DNA of 64,000 nt from a halophilic archaeon (GCA_003298465.1 QNGA01000001.1:1178001-1242000), one strand, 5' to 3'; shown: positions 27,597-37,176, counted from the stretch's first letter. Program-made: numbers and translations. Notes: a model not told the origin generated them from the sequence alone.

Positions 27597-27833
27597 CTAC
27601 GACCGCGTCGCCGCCGCCCGAGACAGCAGCGTCGTCGCGTCGACCGCGACGTCGGTGCTGTCACAGGCCGGACACCGGGCCGTCAGCGACCACTCCCGCC
27701 GCCGGGAGCGGTCGTCGTCGGGCGTCGCGTCCGGGGATTCCCCCGGGTTCGCGGGAGCGTCGAGCGTGACGAGCGCCGCGAGGTCGACCAGCAGGACGAA
27801 CGATTCGGCGTGTCCGCAGTTGTTACAGCTCAT
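27597..27833 (-). CDS. Small zinc-binding protein (78 aa)
   Basis: The frame starts MSCNNCGHAESFVLLVDLAALVTLD, written here as two parts: the CNNC pair with GHAESF, and a hydrophobic beta region. After a disordered acidic linker it ends with LTARCPACDSTDVAVD, the second Cys pair. The four Cys can hold one zinc, as in rubredoxin-like ribbons. Function is unknown. ATG 27833 is chosen since the longer frame in this register crosses the antiporter gene. It lies upstream of and in the same direction as the AbrB-like gene. Confidence 0.82.
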   Translation of the reverse strand: MSCNNCGHAESFVLLVDLAALVTLDAPANPGESPDATPDDDRSRRREWSLTARCPACDSTDVAVDATTLLSRAAATRS

Positions 27834-27910
27834 GGATTGTCGGACCGACTGGTGCGTTCGACGCGTCGGCCGTGACGGAGTGGTCCCGTCCCCGTACTTG
27901 AACGTTCGGC

Positions 27911-29605
27911 TCAGTCGTCGGCCGCCGGTCCCGTCTCCAGACCGTACTCGGCGGCGCGCGTGCGCCAGAACTCCTCGTACCCCTCGCGGTCGGGGTCCTC
28001 GCGGACCGTGCTCTCGCCCACCTCGATGCGGTCGAGTTTCAGGTTCACCTCCTCGATCAGGCGCTCGCCGACGTCGTCGCTGATGACGCCGGACCGCATC
28101 GCGTCCATGATGGCGCTCTTCTCCTGTTTGAGGACGCGGCGCTCGCCGACGAGGAGTTCCTCGTGGCGTATCTCGGGGTTCTCCCGGAGGAGCTGGGAGA
28201 TGGTGTCGTTGAGGTCCTCTTTCTCGCGCTCGTACTCGCCCCGGAAGTCCTCGTACACGTCGGGCGGGAGGTCGCCCTGGTCGTACAGGCGCTCGGCGGC
28301 CTCCAGCGCGGAGTCGACCGCGCGGGCGCGACCGGTGAGCAGTTCGTACAGCTCCTCGGCCTCCGACCGGGTGACGATGCCGAGCCGGTCGAGCAGGTTC
28401 CCCATCGTGAGGCCCTGGACGACGAGGCTGAAGGCGGCGACGCCGAACACCATCGAACGCAGTTCCGTCTCCCGGGGGAAGTCGTTCGGCAGTCCCAGCA
28501 CGAGCGCGATGGGGATGGAGGCGTGCAGGCCGCCCCAGACCATCACGTGCTGGTACTCCAGCGGCACCTCGCGGCCGTCGAAGTGGTTCGCGAGCGCCGT
28601 CGACGGGTAGACGATGACGGCGCGAACGACGACCGTCAGGACGATGGCGACGAGGATGAGCTGCCAGTTGTCGATCATCTGGGCGATGGGCGTCTTCGCG
28701 CCGATGAGGACGAAGATGAGCGTGTTGACGAGGAAGGCTGCGGTGTCCCACGTGTTGAACACGGATATCTTCGTCTGCGGACTCATCGCGTACTCCGCGC
28801 CGCGGTTGCCGATGAACATCCCCGCGGTGACCGTCGCGATGACGCCGCTGACGTGCAGGTAGTGTTCGGCGAGCATGAAGCTGCCGTAGGCGAGGATGAG
28901 CGTCAGCACTATCTCGGTCATGTGCTCGTCGAGGTTGACCATCACGCGGTAGACGACGTACCCCGCGGTGAGTCCGACGAGCATGCCGCCGACGCTGGCG
29001 ACCACGATTTCGACCGTCGCGTCCCCGACGGTCCCCAGCGTCGCCAGTTCGGCGAGGTCGGTGGCGGGGTCGGTCTCCGTTATCAGCACGAACAGCGTCG
29101 AGAAGACGACGACGCCGACGCCGTCGTTGATGAGGCTCTCGCCCTCGACGAGGGTGGCGAGGCGCTCGGGCGCGCCGAGTTCTTCGAACAGCGCCAGCAC
29201 CGAGACGGGGTCGGTCGGGAGGACCATCGACGCGAACAGCAGCGAGAGCAAGAGCGGGTAGCCGAAGGCGTAGCTTCCCAGCCACCCCAGCAGGAGGATG
29301 GCCAGTATCAGTCCCGGAACGGCCAGCGTTACCACCGGTCCGAGGTTCTCCCTGAAGCTCTCGAGGTCGGTCGTCGCCGCGCCCTCGAACAGCAGCGGCG
29401 GTAACAGCACGAGCAGGATGAGGTCGTGGGAGAGCGCGATGTCGATGTGGATGTCGAGGATCGAGACGCCCAACCCGGCGAGCAGCAACGCGATGGTGTA
29501 GGGGAACCGGCCGATTTTCGCGACGAACACGCCCACGGCCGCTGCGATGATGAAAACTTCGAGCAGGTTGATGAGCCCCGTCGTGATTCCGGTCGGTGCA
29601 GCCAT
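27911..29605 (-). CDS. CPA1-family Na+(K+)/H+ antiporter
   Basis: This 564-residue protein has about 12 membrane helices in the first 400 residues. The CPA1 motifs are FASMVLPTDPVSVLALF, with the ion-binding Asp, and LVEGESLINDGVGVV. LLPPLLFEGA marks the cation region. The last 160 residues are cytoplasmic, charged and helical, a regulatory tail as in NhaP-type exchangers. It should expel Na+ in exchange for H+. ATG 29605 follows TATA-like ctttaat by about 27 bases. Confidence 0.94.
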   Translation of the reverse strand: MAAPTGITTGLINLLEVFIIAAAVGVFVAKIGRFPYTIALLLAGLGVSILDIHIDIALSHDLILLVLLPPLLFEGAATTDLESFRENLGPVVTLAVPGLILAILLLGWLGSYAFGYPLLLSLLFASMVLPTDPVSVLALFEELGAPERLATLVEGESLINDGVGVVVFSTLFVLITETDPATDLAELATLGTVGDATVEIVVASVGGMLVGLTAGYVVYRVMVNLDEHMTEIVLTLILAYGSFMLAEHYLHVSGVIATVTAGMFIGNRGAEYAMSPQTKISVFNTWDTAAFLVNTLIFVLIGAKTPIAQMIDNWQLILVAIVLTVVVRAVIVYPSTALANHFDGREVPLEYQHVMVWGGLHASIPIALVLGLPNDFPRETELRSMVFGVAAFSLVVQGLTMGNLLDRLGIVTRSEAEELYELLTGRARAVDSALEAAERLYDQGDLPPDVYEDFRGEYEREKEDLNDTISQLLRENPEIRHEELLVGERRVLKQEKSAIMDAMRSGVISDDVGERLIEEVNLKLDRIEVGESTVREDPDREGYEEFWRTRAAEYGLETGPAADD

Positions 29606-29779
29606 TGCCGAACGTTTCGCGTGAGACCCATTAAAGTCGCATCATCCGGAATCCGCCTCGAACGCTGGTGACAGCCCGGAAACCACTCTGCGCCGTGATA
29701 GTGGTGAACCGTCGCACGCTTTGGGGACGAATTCGCGGGTTCCAGTTACCACTTATCCGCGACGCCGCTTCGTTCGGAC

Positions 29780-30889
29780 GTGTCCGACACCGACGTCCTG
29801 TTCGAGACGGTCGAACTCGACGATCACCGCATCGACAACCGCGTCGGTCTCGCGCCGATGACGCGCACGAGCGCGACCGACGACGGTCGCCCGACGCCCG
29901 AGATGGCGCGCTACTACGCGAAGTTCGCGCGCGGCGGGTTCGGGTTCCTGATCACCGAGGGAACGTATCCGGACGCCGAGCACAGCCGTGGGTACGACAA
30001 CCAGCCCGGGCTCGCGACGGACGAGCAGGCCGACGCGTGGACGCGCGTGGTCGACGCGGTCCACGACGCCGGCGCCCCGATTTTCGCACAGCTCATGCAC
30101 GCCGGAGCGCTCTCGCAGGCCGACGAGATGGCGGAGACCGTGGGCCCGTCCGCCGTGACGCCACGGGGGGAACAGCTCCCCATCTACGGCGGCGAGGGCG
30201 AGTTCTCGACGCCGAAGGAGATGTCCCCGGCGGACATCGAGACGGCCGTCGACGGCTTCGCTGACGCCGCGGAGCGCGCCGCGGACGCGGGGTTCGACGG
30301 CGTCGAGATTCACGGCGCGAACGGCTACCTCCTGGACCAGTTCCTCACCGCGTACACCAACGACCGCGGCGACGAGTACGGCGGTCCCGTCGAGAATCGC
30401 GTCCGCCTGCACCGCGAGGTCGTCGACGCCGTCACGGCTCGCGCTCCCGACGAACTCGTCGTCGGCGTGCGGCTCTCCCAGACGAAGGTCAACGACGACG
30501 AACACGAGTGGGTCGGCGGCGAGTCGCAGGCCGAAACCGTCTTCGACGCCGTCACCGAGGCCGGCGTCGACTACGTCCACGTCACCGAACCGGACGTCAC
30601 GTCGCCCGCGTTCGGCGACGACGGACCGACACTGACCGAACTCGCGGACGCCTCCGTCGACGTCCCGGTCGTCGCGAACGGCGGCCTCGGCGACCCCGAA
30701 TCCGCGAGTCGAACGGTGCGGGAGGACGGGGCCGACCTGGTCACGCTCGGGACGAGCGCGCTCGCCAACGCCGACTGGCCCGACCGCGTCCGCCGCGGCG
30801 ACGCCGTCGAGAAGTTCGACTTCGATGCGACGCTGCTCCCCGACGCCACCCTGAACGACGAGGAGATTCCCGCCGACGGGACCCAGTGA
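29780..30889 (+). CDS. NADH:flavin oxidoreductase (Old Yellow Enzyme family)
   Basis: This 369-residue FMN enzyme is an ene-reductase-type barrel. It starts with LFETVELDDHRIDNRVGLAP, and MTRTSATDDGRPT sits at the FMN site. FDGVEIHGANGYLLDQFL holds the His-x2-Asn pair that binds substrate, TNDRGDEYGGPVENRVRL is the classic signature, and PVVANGGLGDPESA binds phosphate. It lacks the iron-sulphur half of dienoyl-CoA reductase. GTG 29780 fits the TATA-like cacttatcc about 28 bases before. The physiological substrate is unknown. Confidence 0.93.
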   Translation: MSDTDVLFETVELDDHRIDNRVGLAPMTRTSATDDGRPTPEMARYYAKFARGGFGFLITEGTYPDAEHSRGYDNQPGLATDEQADAWTRVVDAVHDAGAPIFAQLMHAGALSQADEMAETVGPSAVTPRGEQLPIYGGEGEFSTPKEMSPADIETAVDGFADAAERAADAGFDGVEIHGANGYLLDQFLTAYTNDRGDEYGGPVENRVRLHREVVDAVTARAPDELVVGVRLSQTKVNDDEHEWVGGESQAETVFDAVTEAGVDYVHVTEPDVTSPAFGDDGPTLTELADASVDVPVVANGGLGDPESASRTVREDGADLVTLGTSALANADWPDRVRRGDAVEKFDFDATLLPDATLNDEEIPADGTQ

Positions 30890-30964
30890 CCGGCCGACCC
30901 GTCGCCGGGCGGCACCGAATCCCCCGCCGGAGCGGTCGATTCCGTCGACGGCGGGCGGACCGCG

Positions 30965-31561
30965 TCACCCGTCCGGTCCGAACGCGTCGTAGTAGAGCAC
31001 CGCGAGCGCGGTCCGGCCGTCCCGAACCTCGTCGGCGGCGACCGCGTCGCGGAGCGCGTCGAACGTCGTCGTCTCCGGTCGGATGCTCTCGTTGTGGTCC
31101 AGTTCCTGCTCGGCCGTCGGCGTACACCCCCGGGCGACGAAGTAGTGCAGGACCGAGTCCGCGATGCCGTTGGCGGGTTCGACGGTGGTGAGGTGGTCGA
31201 CGGTTTCTGCCTCGTACCCCGTCTCCTCGGCGAGTTCGCGGCGGGCCGCCGCGTCCAGGTGCTCGTCGTCCGGTTCGACGCCGCCGACCGGGAGGCCGCG
31301 AGAGACCCGCGAGACGGCCTGTCGCCACTCCTCGATGACCACCACGTCGCCGTCCGACGTGAACGGGAGGACGACGACGCTCTCGGGTTCGGACACGTAG
31401 TCGAACTCCGTCTCCGCGCCGTCGGGCATTCGCACGTCCTCGTTCACCACGTCGAAGCCGGGACAGGAGTAGACCACCTCGGCGTCGAGCGTCTCCCACG
31501 CGAGCGAGTCGTCCGGCGCGGTCGCGTCGTCGACCGCGTCCGGGTCGTCTTCGGCTGGCAT
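30965..31561 (-). CDS. NUDIX hydrolase
   Basis: This 198-residue protein has a complete Nudix box: G94, E100, R108-E109, E112-E113 and G115 in the Gx5Ex7REUXEEXGU pattern. The preceding sequence VVVLPFTSDGDVVVIEEWRQ resembles ADP-ribose pyrophosphatases (NudF-type). It would cleave a nucleoside diphosphate linked to another group, in the cytoplasm. The acidic N-terminal 20 residues are a haloarchaeal extension. It follows the ABC export pair in direction but is 52 bases from the permease gene end. Confidence 0.9.
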   Translation of the reverse strand: MPAEDDPDAVDDATAPDDSLAWETLDAEVVYSCPGFDVVNEDVRMPDGAETEFDYVSEPESVVVLPFTSDGDVVVIEEWRQAVSRVSRGLPVGGVEPDDEHLDAAARRELAEETGYEAETVDHLTTVEPANGIADSVLHYFVARGCTPTAEQELDHNESIRPETTTFDALRDAVAADEVRDGRTALAVLYYDAFGPDG

Positions 31562-31613
31562 GTGCGGGCGTTGGCGGCGTCGCGAGAAAGGGACACCGGT
31601 CGCGGCCAGGGCG

Positions 31614-32405
31614 TCAGTCCGTCAGACCGTACCCGCGCCGGAACAGGGCGACGTCGAGCGCGACGACGGCGACGGTCATCGCCGACAGCACGGCGAGCGA
31701 CACCGTCGGGTCGACCTCGGAGACGCCGAGGAAGCCGTACCGAACGCCGTTGACCATGTACACCATCGGGTTGAGCAGCGAGAGTTCCTGGTACGGCGAG
31801 GGGAGTTCCCGGATGGAGTAGAACACGCCGCCGAAGAAGACGAGCGGGCGGACGATGAACTGGTTCATCATCGTCAGGTTGTCCCAGTCGTCCGCCCAGA
31901 GCCCGCCGACGACGCCGATGCTCGAGAACAGCACGGTGATGACCAGCGCGAACGCGACGAGGTAGAACGGCCGGACGCCGGCGAGGTCGACGCGCGTGAA
32001 GAACGCGCCGACGACGGCGATGAGCGCGCCGACGAGCAGTCCCCGGGTCGCGCCGGAGACGATGTAGGCGGCGACCATCCGCGAGTACGACATCGGCGAC
32101 GTGAGCGCCTCCTCGATGTACTCGTTCCAGCGACCGTGGAAGATGGAGAACGAGGAGTTCTCGAAGGCGTTCGCGATGGCTCCGAGGACGACCAGTCCGG
32201 GCAGGATGTAGAGGATGTACGGAATCGACTGGCCGCCGGCCCGCACGCTCCCGACGCGCCCGCCGAGGATGACGCCGAACACGGAGAAGTAGAGCACGTT
32301 CGTCACGAGCGGCGGGACGAACGTGTTCCGCGGCCGACGCAGGAATCGCAGTATCTCGCGCTTCGTCAGCGTCTTGAACCCCGTCAGCCCCGAGACGAGG
32401 CTCAT
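31614..32405 (-). CDS. ABC-2 type transporter permease
   Basis: This 263-residue protein has six predicted membrane helices and the ABC-2 pattern: TKREILRFLRRPRNTFVPPL at the N-terminus, then IPYILYILPGLVVLGAI, ENSSFSIFHGRWNEYIEEAL and LLNPMVYMVNGVRYGFLGV near the end. It pairs with the ATPase gene directly upstream, whose stop it overlaps as ATGA. Such pairs export drugs, lipids or polysaccharides; the cargo is not evident. One permease gene implies a homodimeric channel. Confidence 0.92.
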   Translation of the reverse strand: MSLVSGLTGFKTLTKREILRFLRRPRNTFVPPLVTNVLYFSVFGVILGGRVGSVRAGGQSIPYILYILPGLVVLGAIANAFENSSFSIFHGRWNEYIEEALTSPMSYSRMVAAYIVSGATRGLLVGALIAVVGAFFTRVDLAGVRPFYLVAFALVITVLFSSIGVVGGLWADDWDNLTMMNQFIVRPLVFFGGVFYSIRELPSPYQELSLLNPMVYMVNGVRYGFLGVSEVDPTVSLAVLSAMTVAVVALDVALFRRGYGLTD

Positions 32406-33424
32406 CGACGCTCACCCCCGTCGCCGGCGACGGTGGTCGCTTCGGTCGCTCGCTCGTCGGCCTCGTCGTCTCCCGTTATCGTCGCGTCGTCCTCGCGGGT
32501 CATCTCCACGAACACTTCCTCCAGCGACGTGCGCGAGATGTCGAGGTCGACTATCTCGTGGCCGGCGCGGTCCAGGTCGCGCACGAGGTCCGGCGCGACC
32601 AGTCCGCCCTGGCGTGCGGTGACGACGAGGCGGTCGCCGTCCAGTTCGACCGACTCGACGTCGTGGTCGTCCGCGGTCGCGGCGAGCGCGTCGAGGTCGG
32701 GCGCGGTTGCCGGCGGGTCGCGCAGCGTGACCGTGATGCGGTCCGGGCCGCGCTCCATGAGGTCCTCGGGGGTGGCGACCGTCAGCAGGTTGCCCGAGTC
32801 GAGGATGGCCACCTCGTCGCAGAGGCGTTCGGCCTCCTCGATGTAGTGGGTGGTCAGCAGGACGGTCGTCCCGCCCTCGTTCAGTTCGGTGATGAGGTCC
32901 CAGAGGTCGTGGCGCAGTTGCACGTCCACGCCCGCGGTGGGTTCGTCGAGGATGAGGAGGTCCGGGTCGGTGATGAGCGCCCGCGCGAGCATGAACCGCC
33001 GCTTCATCCCGCCGGAGAGCCAGTCGAAGCGCGTGTTCCGCTTCTCGTAGATGCCGACCCGCCGCAGGACCTCGTCGGCGCGCTCGCCGGCCTCCTCCTC
33101 GGGGATGCCGTGATAACCGGCCTTGTGCTGGAGCACCTCCCGGATGGGGAAGAATCGGTCGACGTTGAACTCCTGTGGCGCGAGGCCGATGAGGTCGCGG
33201 GCCTGCTGGTAGTCGTCTTCGACGTCGTGACCGAACACCTCGGCGCGGCCCCCGCTCCGCCGAACGAGGCCGACGAGGATGTTGATGAACGTCGTCTTGC
33301 CCGCGCCGTTCGGCCCCAGTAGTCCGAAGAAGCTCCCCGCCGGAATCGAGAGCGTGACGCCGTCCAGCGCCTGCACGTCGTCGTAACGCTTCCGCAGGTC
33401 CTCGGTTTCGATGGCGGCAGTCAT
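32402..33424 (-). CDS. ABC transporter ATP-binding protein
   Basis: This 340-residue ATPase drives the permease encoded next. Walker A is GPNGAGKT at residues 37-44, the signature LSGGMKRR starts at 136, and Walker B LLILDEP is at 156-162, followed by the switch His in TTHYIEEAERL. The C-terminal 110 residues contain the DrrA/CcmA-type accessory domain (LDISRTSLEEVFVEMT) and an acidic tail. It resembles daunorubicin-resistance or CcmA-like exporters, but substrate is not shown. Confidence 0.93.
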   Translation of the reverse strand: MTAAIETEDLRKRYDDVQALDGVTLSIPAGSFFGLLGPNGAGKTTFINILVGLVRRSGGRAEVFGHDVEDDYQQARDLIGLAPQEFNVDRFFPIREVLQHKAGYHGIPEEEAGERADEVLRRVGIYEKRNTRFDWLSGGMKRRFMLARALITDPDLLILDEPTAGVDVQLRHDLWDLITELNEGGTTVLLTTHYIEEAERLCDEVAILDSGNLLTVATPEDLMERGPDRITVTLRDPPATAPDLDALAATADDHDVESVELDGDRLVVTARQGGLVAPDLVRDLDRAGHEIVDLDISRTSLEEVFVEMTREDDATITGDDEADERATEATTVAGDGGERR

Positions 33425-33548
33425 TCGGTCCCGCTAGTCGCCTGGTCGCGTTAAGGGCGTTGATGGCGGTCGGGAACCGTGGCGGTCGCGCCCGAGCGAC
33501 GAGCGTTCGTCGGCGGGTTTTTGGGTCGCGGGGGAGAACTGCGACGTG

Positions 33549-34373
33549 ATGCACGTCGGAATCGTCGCCCAGCGGGGGAACGACAGGGCTGCCGACCTCG
33601 CCTCGCGCCTCTGCGAGACGTTGAAAGCGGAAGACGTCGACGTCTGGGTCGACGAATCGACCGCGGAGCAGATCGACGCCCCGGGCGTCGACGTGGACCG
33701 GATGACGGAGTGCAACCTCGTGGTGAGCATCGGCGGCGACGGCACCTTCCTGTTCGCGGCCCGCGGCGCCGGCAGCACGCCCATCCTCGGCGTCAACCTC
33801 GGCGAGGTGGGGTTCCTGAACGCCGTCAGGCCCGACGAAGCGGTCGAGGAGGTGCGCTCGGAGGTGGCGACGTACCGCGAGACGGGCGCGATTCCCTCCC
33901 GCGACGCCCCCCGGCTCGTCGCCTCGGGAGACGGCGACTGGTCGACGCATCCGGCGCTGAACGAGATATCCGTGCAGGGCGCACAGCGCGGCCACGGTCA
34001 GGGCGGCGAGTTCGAGATTCGCGTCGGCGACACCACGTACGACGTCGGCCACGCCGACGGCGTGCTCGTCTCGACGCCGACCGGGAGCACGGCGTACAAC
34101 CTGAGCGAGGGGGGACCGCTCGTCAACCCCGACGTGGACGGCCTGGTGATAAATCAGATGTGCGCGACCGACCCCATGCCGCCGCTGGTCGTCGACCTCG
34201 ACGAGGACATCGAGATTCACGTCTCGGAGACTCCGTACGCGGTCGTCAGCAGCGACGCCACCCGCAGGCAGGTCACGGTTCCCGAGACGGTCGACGTTTC
34301 GCTCACGCCGGAACCGGCCCGCATCGCCGGCCCCTCGGCGGACTTCTACAAGGCGCTGGAGAAACTGGACTAG
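33549..34373 (+). CDS. nadK: NAD kinase
   Basis: This 274-residue enzyme phosphorylates NAD+ to NADP+. The NAD-kinase motif [11 protein letters not shown] is at residues 60-70, [11 protein letters not shown] follows, and the second conserved block [19 protein letters not shown] binds NAD. The end [13 protein letters not shown] is typical of the haloarchaeal form. A GTG directly before ATG 33549 is also possible; the TATA-like gtttttgg at about 33516-33523 suits either as leaderless start. It is cytoplasmic and probably essential. Confidence 0.94.
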   Translation: MHVGIVAQRGNDRAADLASRLCETLKAEDVDVWVDESTAEQIDAPGVDVDRMTECNLVVSIGGDGTFLFAARGAGSTPILGVNLGEVGFLNAVRPDEAVEEVRSEVATYRETGAIPSRDAPRLVASGDGDWSTHPALNEISVQGAQRGHGQGGEFEIRVGDTTYDVGHADGVLVSTPTGSTAYNLSEGGPLVNPDVDGLVINQMCATDPMPPLVVDLDEDIEIHVSETPYAVVSSDATRRQVTVPETVDVSLTPEPARIAGPSADFYKALEKLD

Positions 34374-34484
34374 CTTCGGCGAGGGCGTCCGCCGGTCCCG
34401 GCGCGGGCCGCCGAGTCGGTGCCCGGGGCGCGGAGTCCGCCGACCGACGAACCACTTTAACCGTCGGCGACCCTATCCGAACTC

Positions 34485-35198
34485 GTGTGCACACTCATCG
34501 TCGCGTGGCGGGTGTTCGACGATGCGCCGGTCGTCGCGGCCGCGAACCGCGACGAAGCGCTCTCGCGACCCTCGCGTCCGCCCGCCGTCATCGACCGGAG
34601 CCCGACCGTCGTCGCACCCCGGGACGAGGAGGCGGGCGGGACGTGGATCGGCTACAACGAGGAGGGCCTGTTCGTCGGCGTGACGAACCGCCGGACCGAC
34701 CTCGACGGCGAGCGCTCGCGGGGGCTGCTGGTCCGGTCGGCGCTCGCACGCTCGTCGGCGGACGAGGCGGTCCGGTACGTCGAGAACGAACTGGCCGACC
34801 GCGAGTACGCGGGGTTCAACCTCTTCGTCGCCGACGCCGACGCCGCGACCGTGATGGAGTGGGACGGGGTCCTCCGGACGAGGCACCTCGACCCCGGCGT
34901 CCACGTCGTCGTCAACGACGGCCTGAACGACGCCGCGCCGAAGGCCGAGCGCATCCGCGAGGCGGTTCACCCTCACCGCGGCGGGGTGGACCGCGACGAG
35001 GGTCTCGACGAGTGGGTGGCCCACGCCAAGGACGTGCTCGCCGACCACGACGTCGGCGCGTGCGTCCACGGCGACGGCTACGGCACGCGGTCCTCGTCCA
35101 TCGTCGTCCTCCGGGCCGACGGCGGGGCGAGCTACGAGTTCGCCGACGGGCCGCCCTGCGAGACGGCGTATCGCGACGTCGCGGAAGGCCAGCTTTAA
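34485..35198 (+). CDS. NRDE (TANGO2-like) family protein
   Basis: This 237-residue protein starts with Met-Cys and carries the family name-giving motif as AANRDEALSRPS, then GGTWIGYNEEGLFVGVTN and VVVNDGLND. Members have an Ntn-hydrolase-like fold with Cys2 as possible nucleophile; eukaryotic TANGO2 acts in lipid or haem handling, and the archaeal role is unknown. GTG 34485 fits the TATA-like actttaacc about 28 bases upstream. The promoter of the next gene lies inside its last codons. Confidence 0.9.
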   Translation: MCTLIVAWRVFDDAPVVAAANRDEALSRPSRPPAVIDRSPTVVAPRDEEAGGTWIGYNEEGLFVGVTNRRTDLDGERSRGLLVRSALARSSADEAVRYVENELADREYAGFNLFVADADAATVMEWDGVLRTRHLDPGVHVVVNDGLNDAAPKAERIREAVHPHRGGVDRDEGLDEWVAHAKDVLADHDVGACVHGDGYGTRSSSIVVLRADGGASYEFADGPPCETAYRDVAEGQL

Positions 35199-35223
35199 AC
35201 CGCCGCCGATACCTGTATAGGAT

Positions 35224-35574
35224 ATGAGCACGGCTACGTCCGAGGAGGACCTCACCGAGGACGAACGCAGGGGTCTGGAACTCGTGCGCGAGACGGGCGG
35301 CATCCACCAGAGCGACTTCTGGAAGGAGATGGACGTCTCCTCGCGGAAGGGGAGTCGCATCATCGAGTCGCTCGTCGAGAAGGAGATGGTCCAGCGCGAG
35401 GAGACCGTCTACCAGGGCCACAACACGTACTACATAACGCCCGCCGCTCGCGACCTCGACTTTTCGCTCCTCATGGCGGGCGACATGCTCTCGCCGTTCA
35501 TCGGCGAGGAGGAGATAGACCCCGAGAGCGACGCCTTCTCGCAGTGGATGATGAACCTCGCCTACGAGGAGTAG
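35224..35574 (+). CDS. Winged-helix transcriptional regulator
   Basis: This 116-residue protein has a MarR/Lrp-like HTH: EDERRGLELVRETGGIHQ, SDFWKEMDVSSRKGSRIIES (recognition helix), then LVEKEMVQREETVYQGHNTY (wing). The C-terminal 45 residues, with FSLLMAGDMLSPFIGEEE, may dimerise or bind a ligand. TATA-like ctttaaacc lies about 28 bases before the ATG, overlapping the stop of the NRDE gene. Its target is unknown. Confidence 0.9.
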   Translation: MSTATSEEDLTEDERRGLELVRETGGIHQSDFWKEMDVSSRKGSRIIESLVEKEMVQREETVYQGHNTYYITPAARDLDFSLLMAGDMLSPFIGEEEIDPESDAFSQWMMNLAYEE

Positions 35575-35707
35575 TTCGCCCCCGACCGCCGACGAGAGGC
35601 GAGTCGTCCGAACGGCCCCGGCTCGCACCGTAAGCGCTCCCCGGCGCGTCGAACGGCGTTCGGTTCCCGGGCGAGAGTTTTTGAACCATAACGCCCAACG
35701 CCCCGCC

Positions 35708-36091
35708 ATGGACGAGATAACGCTCTTCGTACCCGAGACCATCGTCGAGTCGCTTCCCGAAGACGGCGGGGACGCCGAACAGGACATGCGACGGGCGGTC
35801 GAGGGCTGGGAGGCTCGACTGAACCGCCTCCGCGAGGAGACCGACGGCGACGAGGAGGTCGCCAGCGCCGTCGTGGACGTGCTGGAGCGATTCGAGGAGC
35901 GCTGGGAGCAGTACGACGACTTCGTCGCGGAGCTACGCGCCTGGGGGCAGTCGCCCATCTACGCGATGGCGTGGCGCGACCTGATGGGGTCGCTCGTTCG
36001 CCAGCTGTACGACCACGAGGAGCTGGCCGAGCGCGTCGACCGCGAGCGCCACGCCCGCCTCGTCAGCGACGGCATCCGCCCCGGCAGATGA
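35708..36091 (+). CDS. Conserved haloarchaeal protein (127 aa)
   Basis: An acidic, mostly helical soluble protein that begins MDEITLFVPETIVESLPE and contains ERWEQYDDFVAELRAWGQSP and YAMAWRDLMGSLVRQLYDH. I recall it as a conserved haloarchaeal family without known role. The start at ATG 35708 (not 35681) is preceded by TATA-like gtttttg about 28 bases away. It overlaps the next gene as ATGA, so the two are translated together. Confidence 0.83.
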   Translation: MDEITLFVPETIVESLPEDGGDAEQDMRRAVEGWEARLNRLREETDGDEEVASAVVDVLERFEERWEQYDDFVAELRAWGQSPIYAMAWRDLMGSLVRQLYDHEELAERVDRERHARLVSDGIRPGR

Positions 36092-36603
36092 GTGACGGGG
36101 GACCGACCGAGGACCCGGCGGACGCCGAGGACGACGCGCCGCTCTCGCGTGTCCGCCGCGCGAAGACCGAGCGGGCGACCCGGCCGCCGACGCACGGTCT
36201 CGACGCCGGCGCGGTGGCCGTCGGCCTCGTCCCCGCCCTCGGCGCGAAACTCGCCGCGGCGCTGCTGTCGTTGCTGTCGTTGCCGGGACTCACCGACGTC
36301 GCGGCGCTCGCCAGCACGCTGGCCGCTCCGCTCGGCGGGTACGTCGCGGGACGCTACGCCGGCACGGGCGACGCTGCTCCCACGGGCGGAGACCGACGCC
36401 GCGGCGCGCTTCACGGCGCGCTGGCGGTCGCCGGAACGCTGGTCCTGACGGGGGTCGGCGCGGTCGCCGTGGCGACGCGGCCGCTGACGGCCGTCCGGGC
36501 GATTCTCGTCGCGGACGCCGGCGGTCCCGGTCTCCTCGCGGCCGCGTCCGTCGCACTCGTGACCGCCGGCGGCGTCGCCGGTGCGCTCGCGCGGCGGCCG
36601 TGA
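36088..36603 (+). CDS. Membrane protein of unknown function (171 aa)
   Basis: A charged cytoplasmic N-terminus (about 45 residues) precedes four hydrophobic segments: GLVPALGAKLAAALLSLLSL, then ALASTLAAPLGGYVAGRYAG, LHGALAVAGTLVLTGVGAVA and LLAAASVALVTAGGVAGAL. The glycine-rich loops recall DUF5518-type haloarchaeal membrane proteins, but the match is weak. ATG 36088 overlaps the preceding stop by four bases, which indicates an operon. Confidence 0.75.
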   Translation: MSDGGPTEDPADAEDDAPLSRVRRAKTERATRPPTHGLDAGAVAVGLVPALGAKLAAALLSLLSLPGLTDVAALASTLAAPLGGYVAGRYAGTGDAAPTGGDRRRGALHGALAVAGTLVLTGVGAVAVATRPLTAVRAILVADAGGPGLLAAASVALVTAGGVAGALARRP

Positions 36604-36614
36604 AGCCGGGGACG

Positions 36615-36728
36615 TCAGACGGCGACGAGGACGAGCGCCCAGAACCCGAGCGAGACGACGCCGGTGACGACGAACCCCTTCCAGAAGTCCTCGGTCGGCG
36701 AGAACGGTGTGTCGTTTCTGTGAGCCAT
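36615..36728 (-). CDS. Tiny membrane protein (37 aa)
   Basis: The frame encodes MAHRNDTPFSPTEDFWKGFV and then a single hydrophobic helix VTGVVSLGFWALVLVAV. The polar, charged N-terminus and one membrane span suggest a small inner-membrane peptide; I recall similar short proteins in many haloarchaea. GGGAGGGAAC lies 7-16 bases before the ATG as a ribosome binding site, and the same bases form a small hairpin (ccctcc / ggaggg) upstream. No function is known. Confidence 0.75.
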   Translation of the reverse strand: MAHRNDTPFSPTEDFWKGFVVTGVVSLGFWALVLVAV

Positions 36729-36906
36729 CTTCTCGTTCCCTCCCTGGAACTCGGGAGGGAGAAAGCTTGAGCTTCGATGCGCCGTCTTTTATGTGGGCCG
36801 TGGCGATGGTGACTGGTCCGAACGACCGTCCGGGAGACGAACCGCTCCCACGGTGGCGTCCCCGCCACCGACCGGGATTTATGTCGACGGCGTCCGACGA
36901 GTCGGT

Positions 36907-37176
36907 ATGGACCTGACGCTGCGGTTCTTCGCCAACTTCCGCGAGGCCGTCGGTCAGAAGACGCTGGAACGGGAGTACCCCGACGACGCCACCGTCGGGG
37001 ACGTCCTCGAATCGCTTGTCGAGGAGTACGACCTCGACCTCTTCGAGGACGGCGAGATGCGCGACCAGTTGAGCATCATGAAAAACGGGACCGACGTGGT
37101 CCACATCGAGGGCCCGGAGACGTCGCTCTCGGACGGCGACACCCTCTCCGTGTTCCCGCCGGTCGCGGGTGGGTAG
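36907..37176 (+). CDS. MoaD / SAMP-like ubiquitin-like protein
   Basis: This 89-residue beta-grasp protein ends in PPVAGG, the Gly-Gly tail that an E1-like enzyme activates. MDLTLRFFANFREAVGQKTL and DGDTLSVFPPV are MoaD-type. In haloarchaea such proteins donate sulphur for molybdopterin/tungstopterin or tRNA thiolation, or become attached to lysines (SAMPylation). ATG 36907 lies about 25 bases after TATA-like gatttatg. The next gene starts right after its stop, and an aldehyde ferredoxin oxidoreductase that needs pterin lies 2.3 kb away, favouring a cofactor role. Confidence 0.9.
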   Translation: MDLTLRFFANFREAVGQKTLEREYPDDATVGDVLESLVEEYDLDLFEDGEMRDQLSIMKNGTDVVHIEGPETSLSDGDTLSVFPPVAGG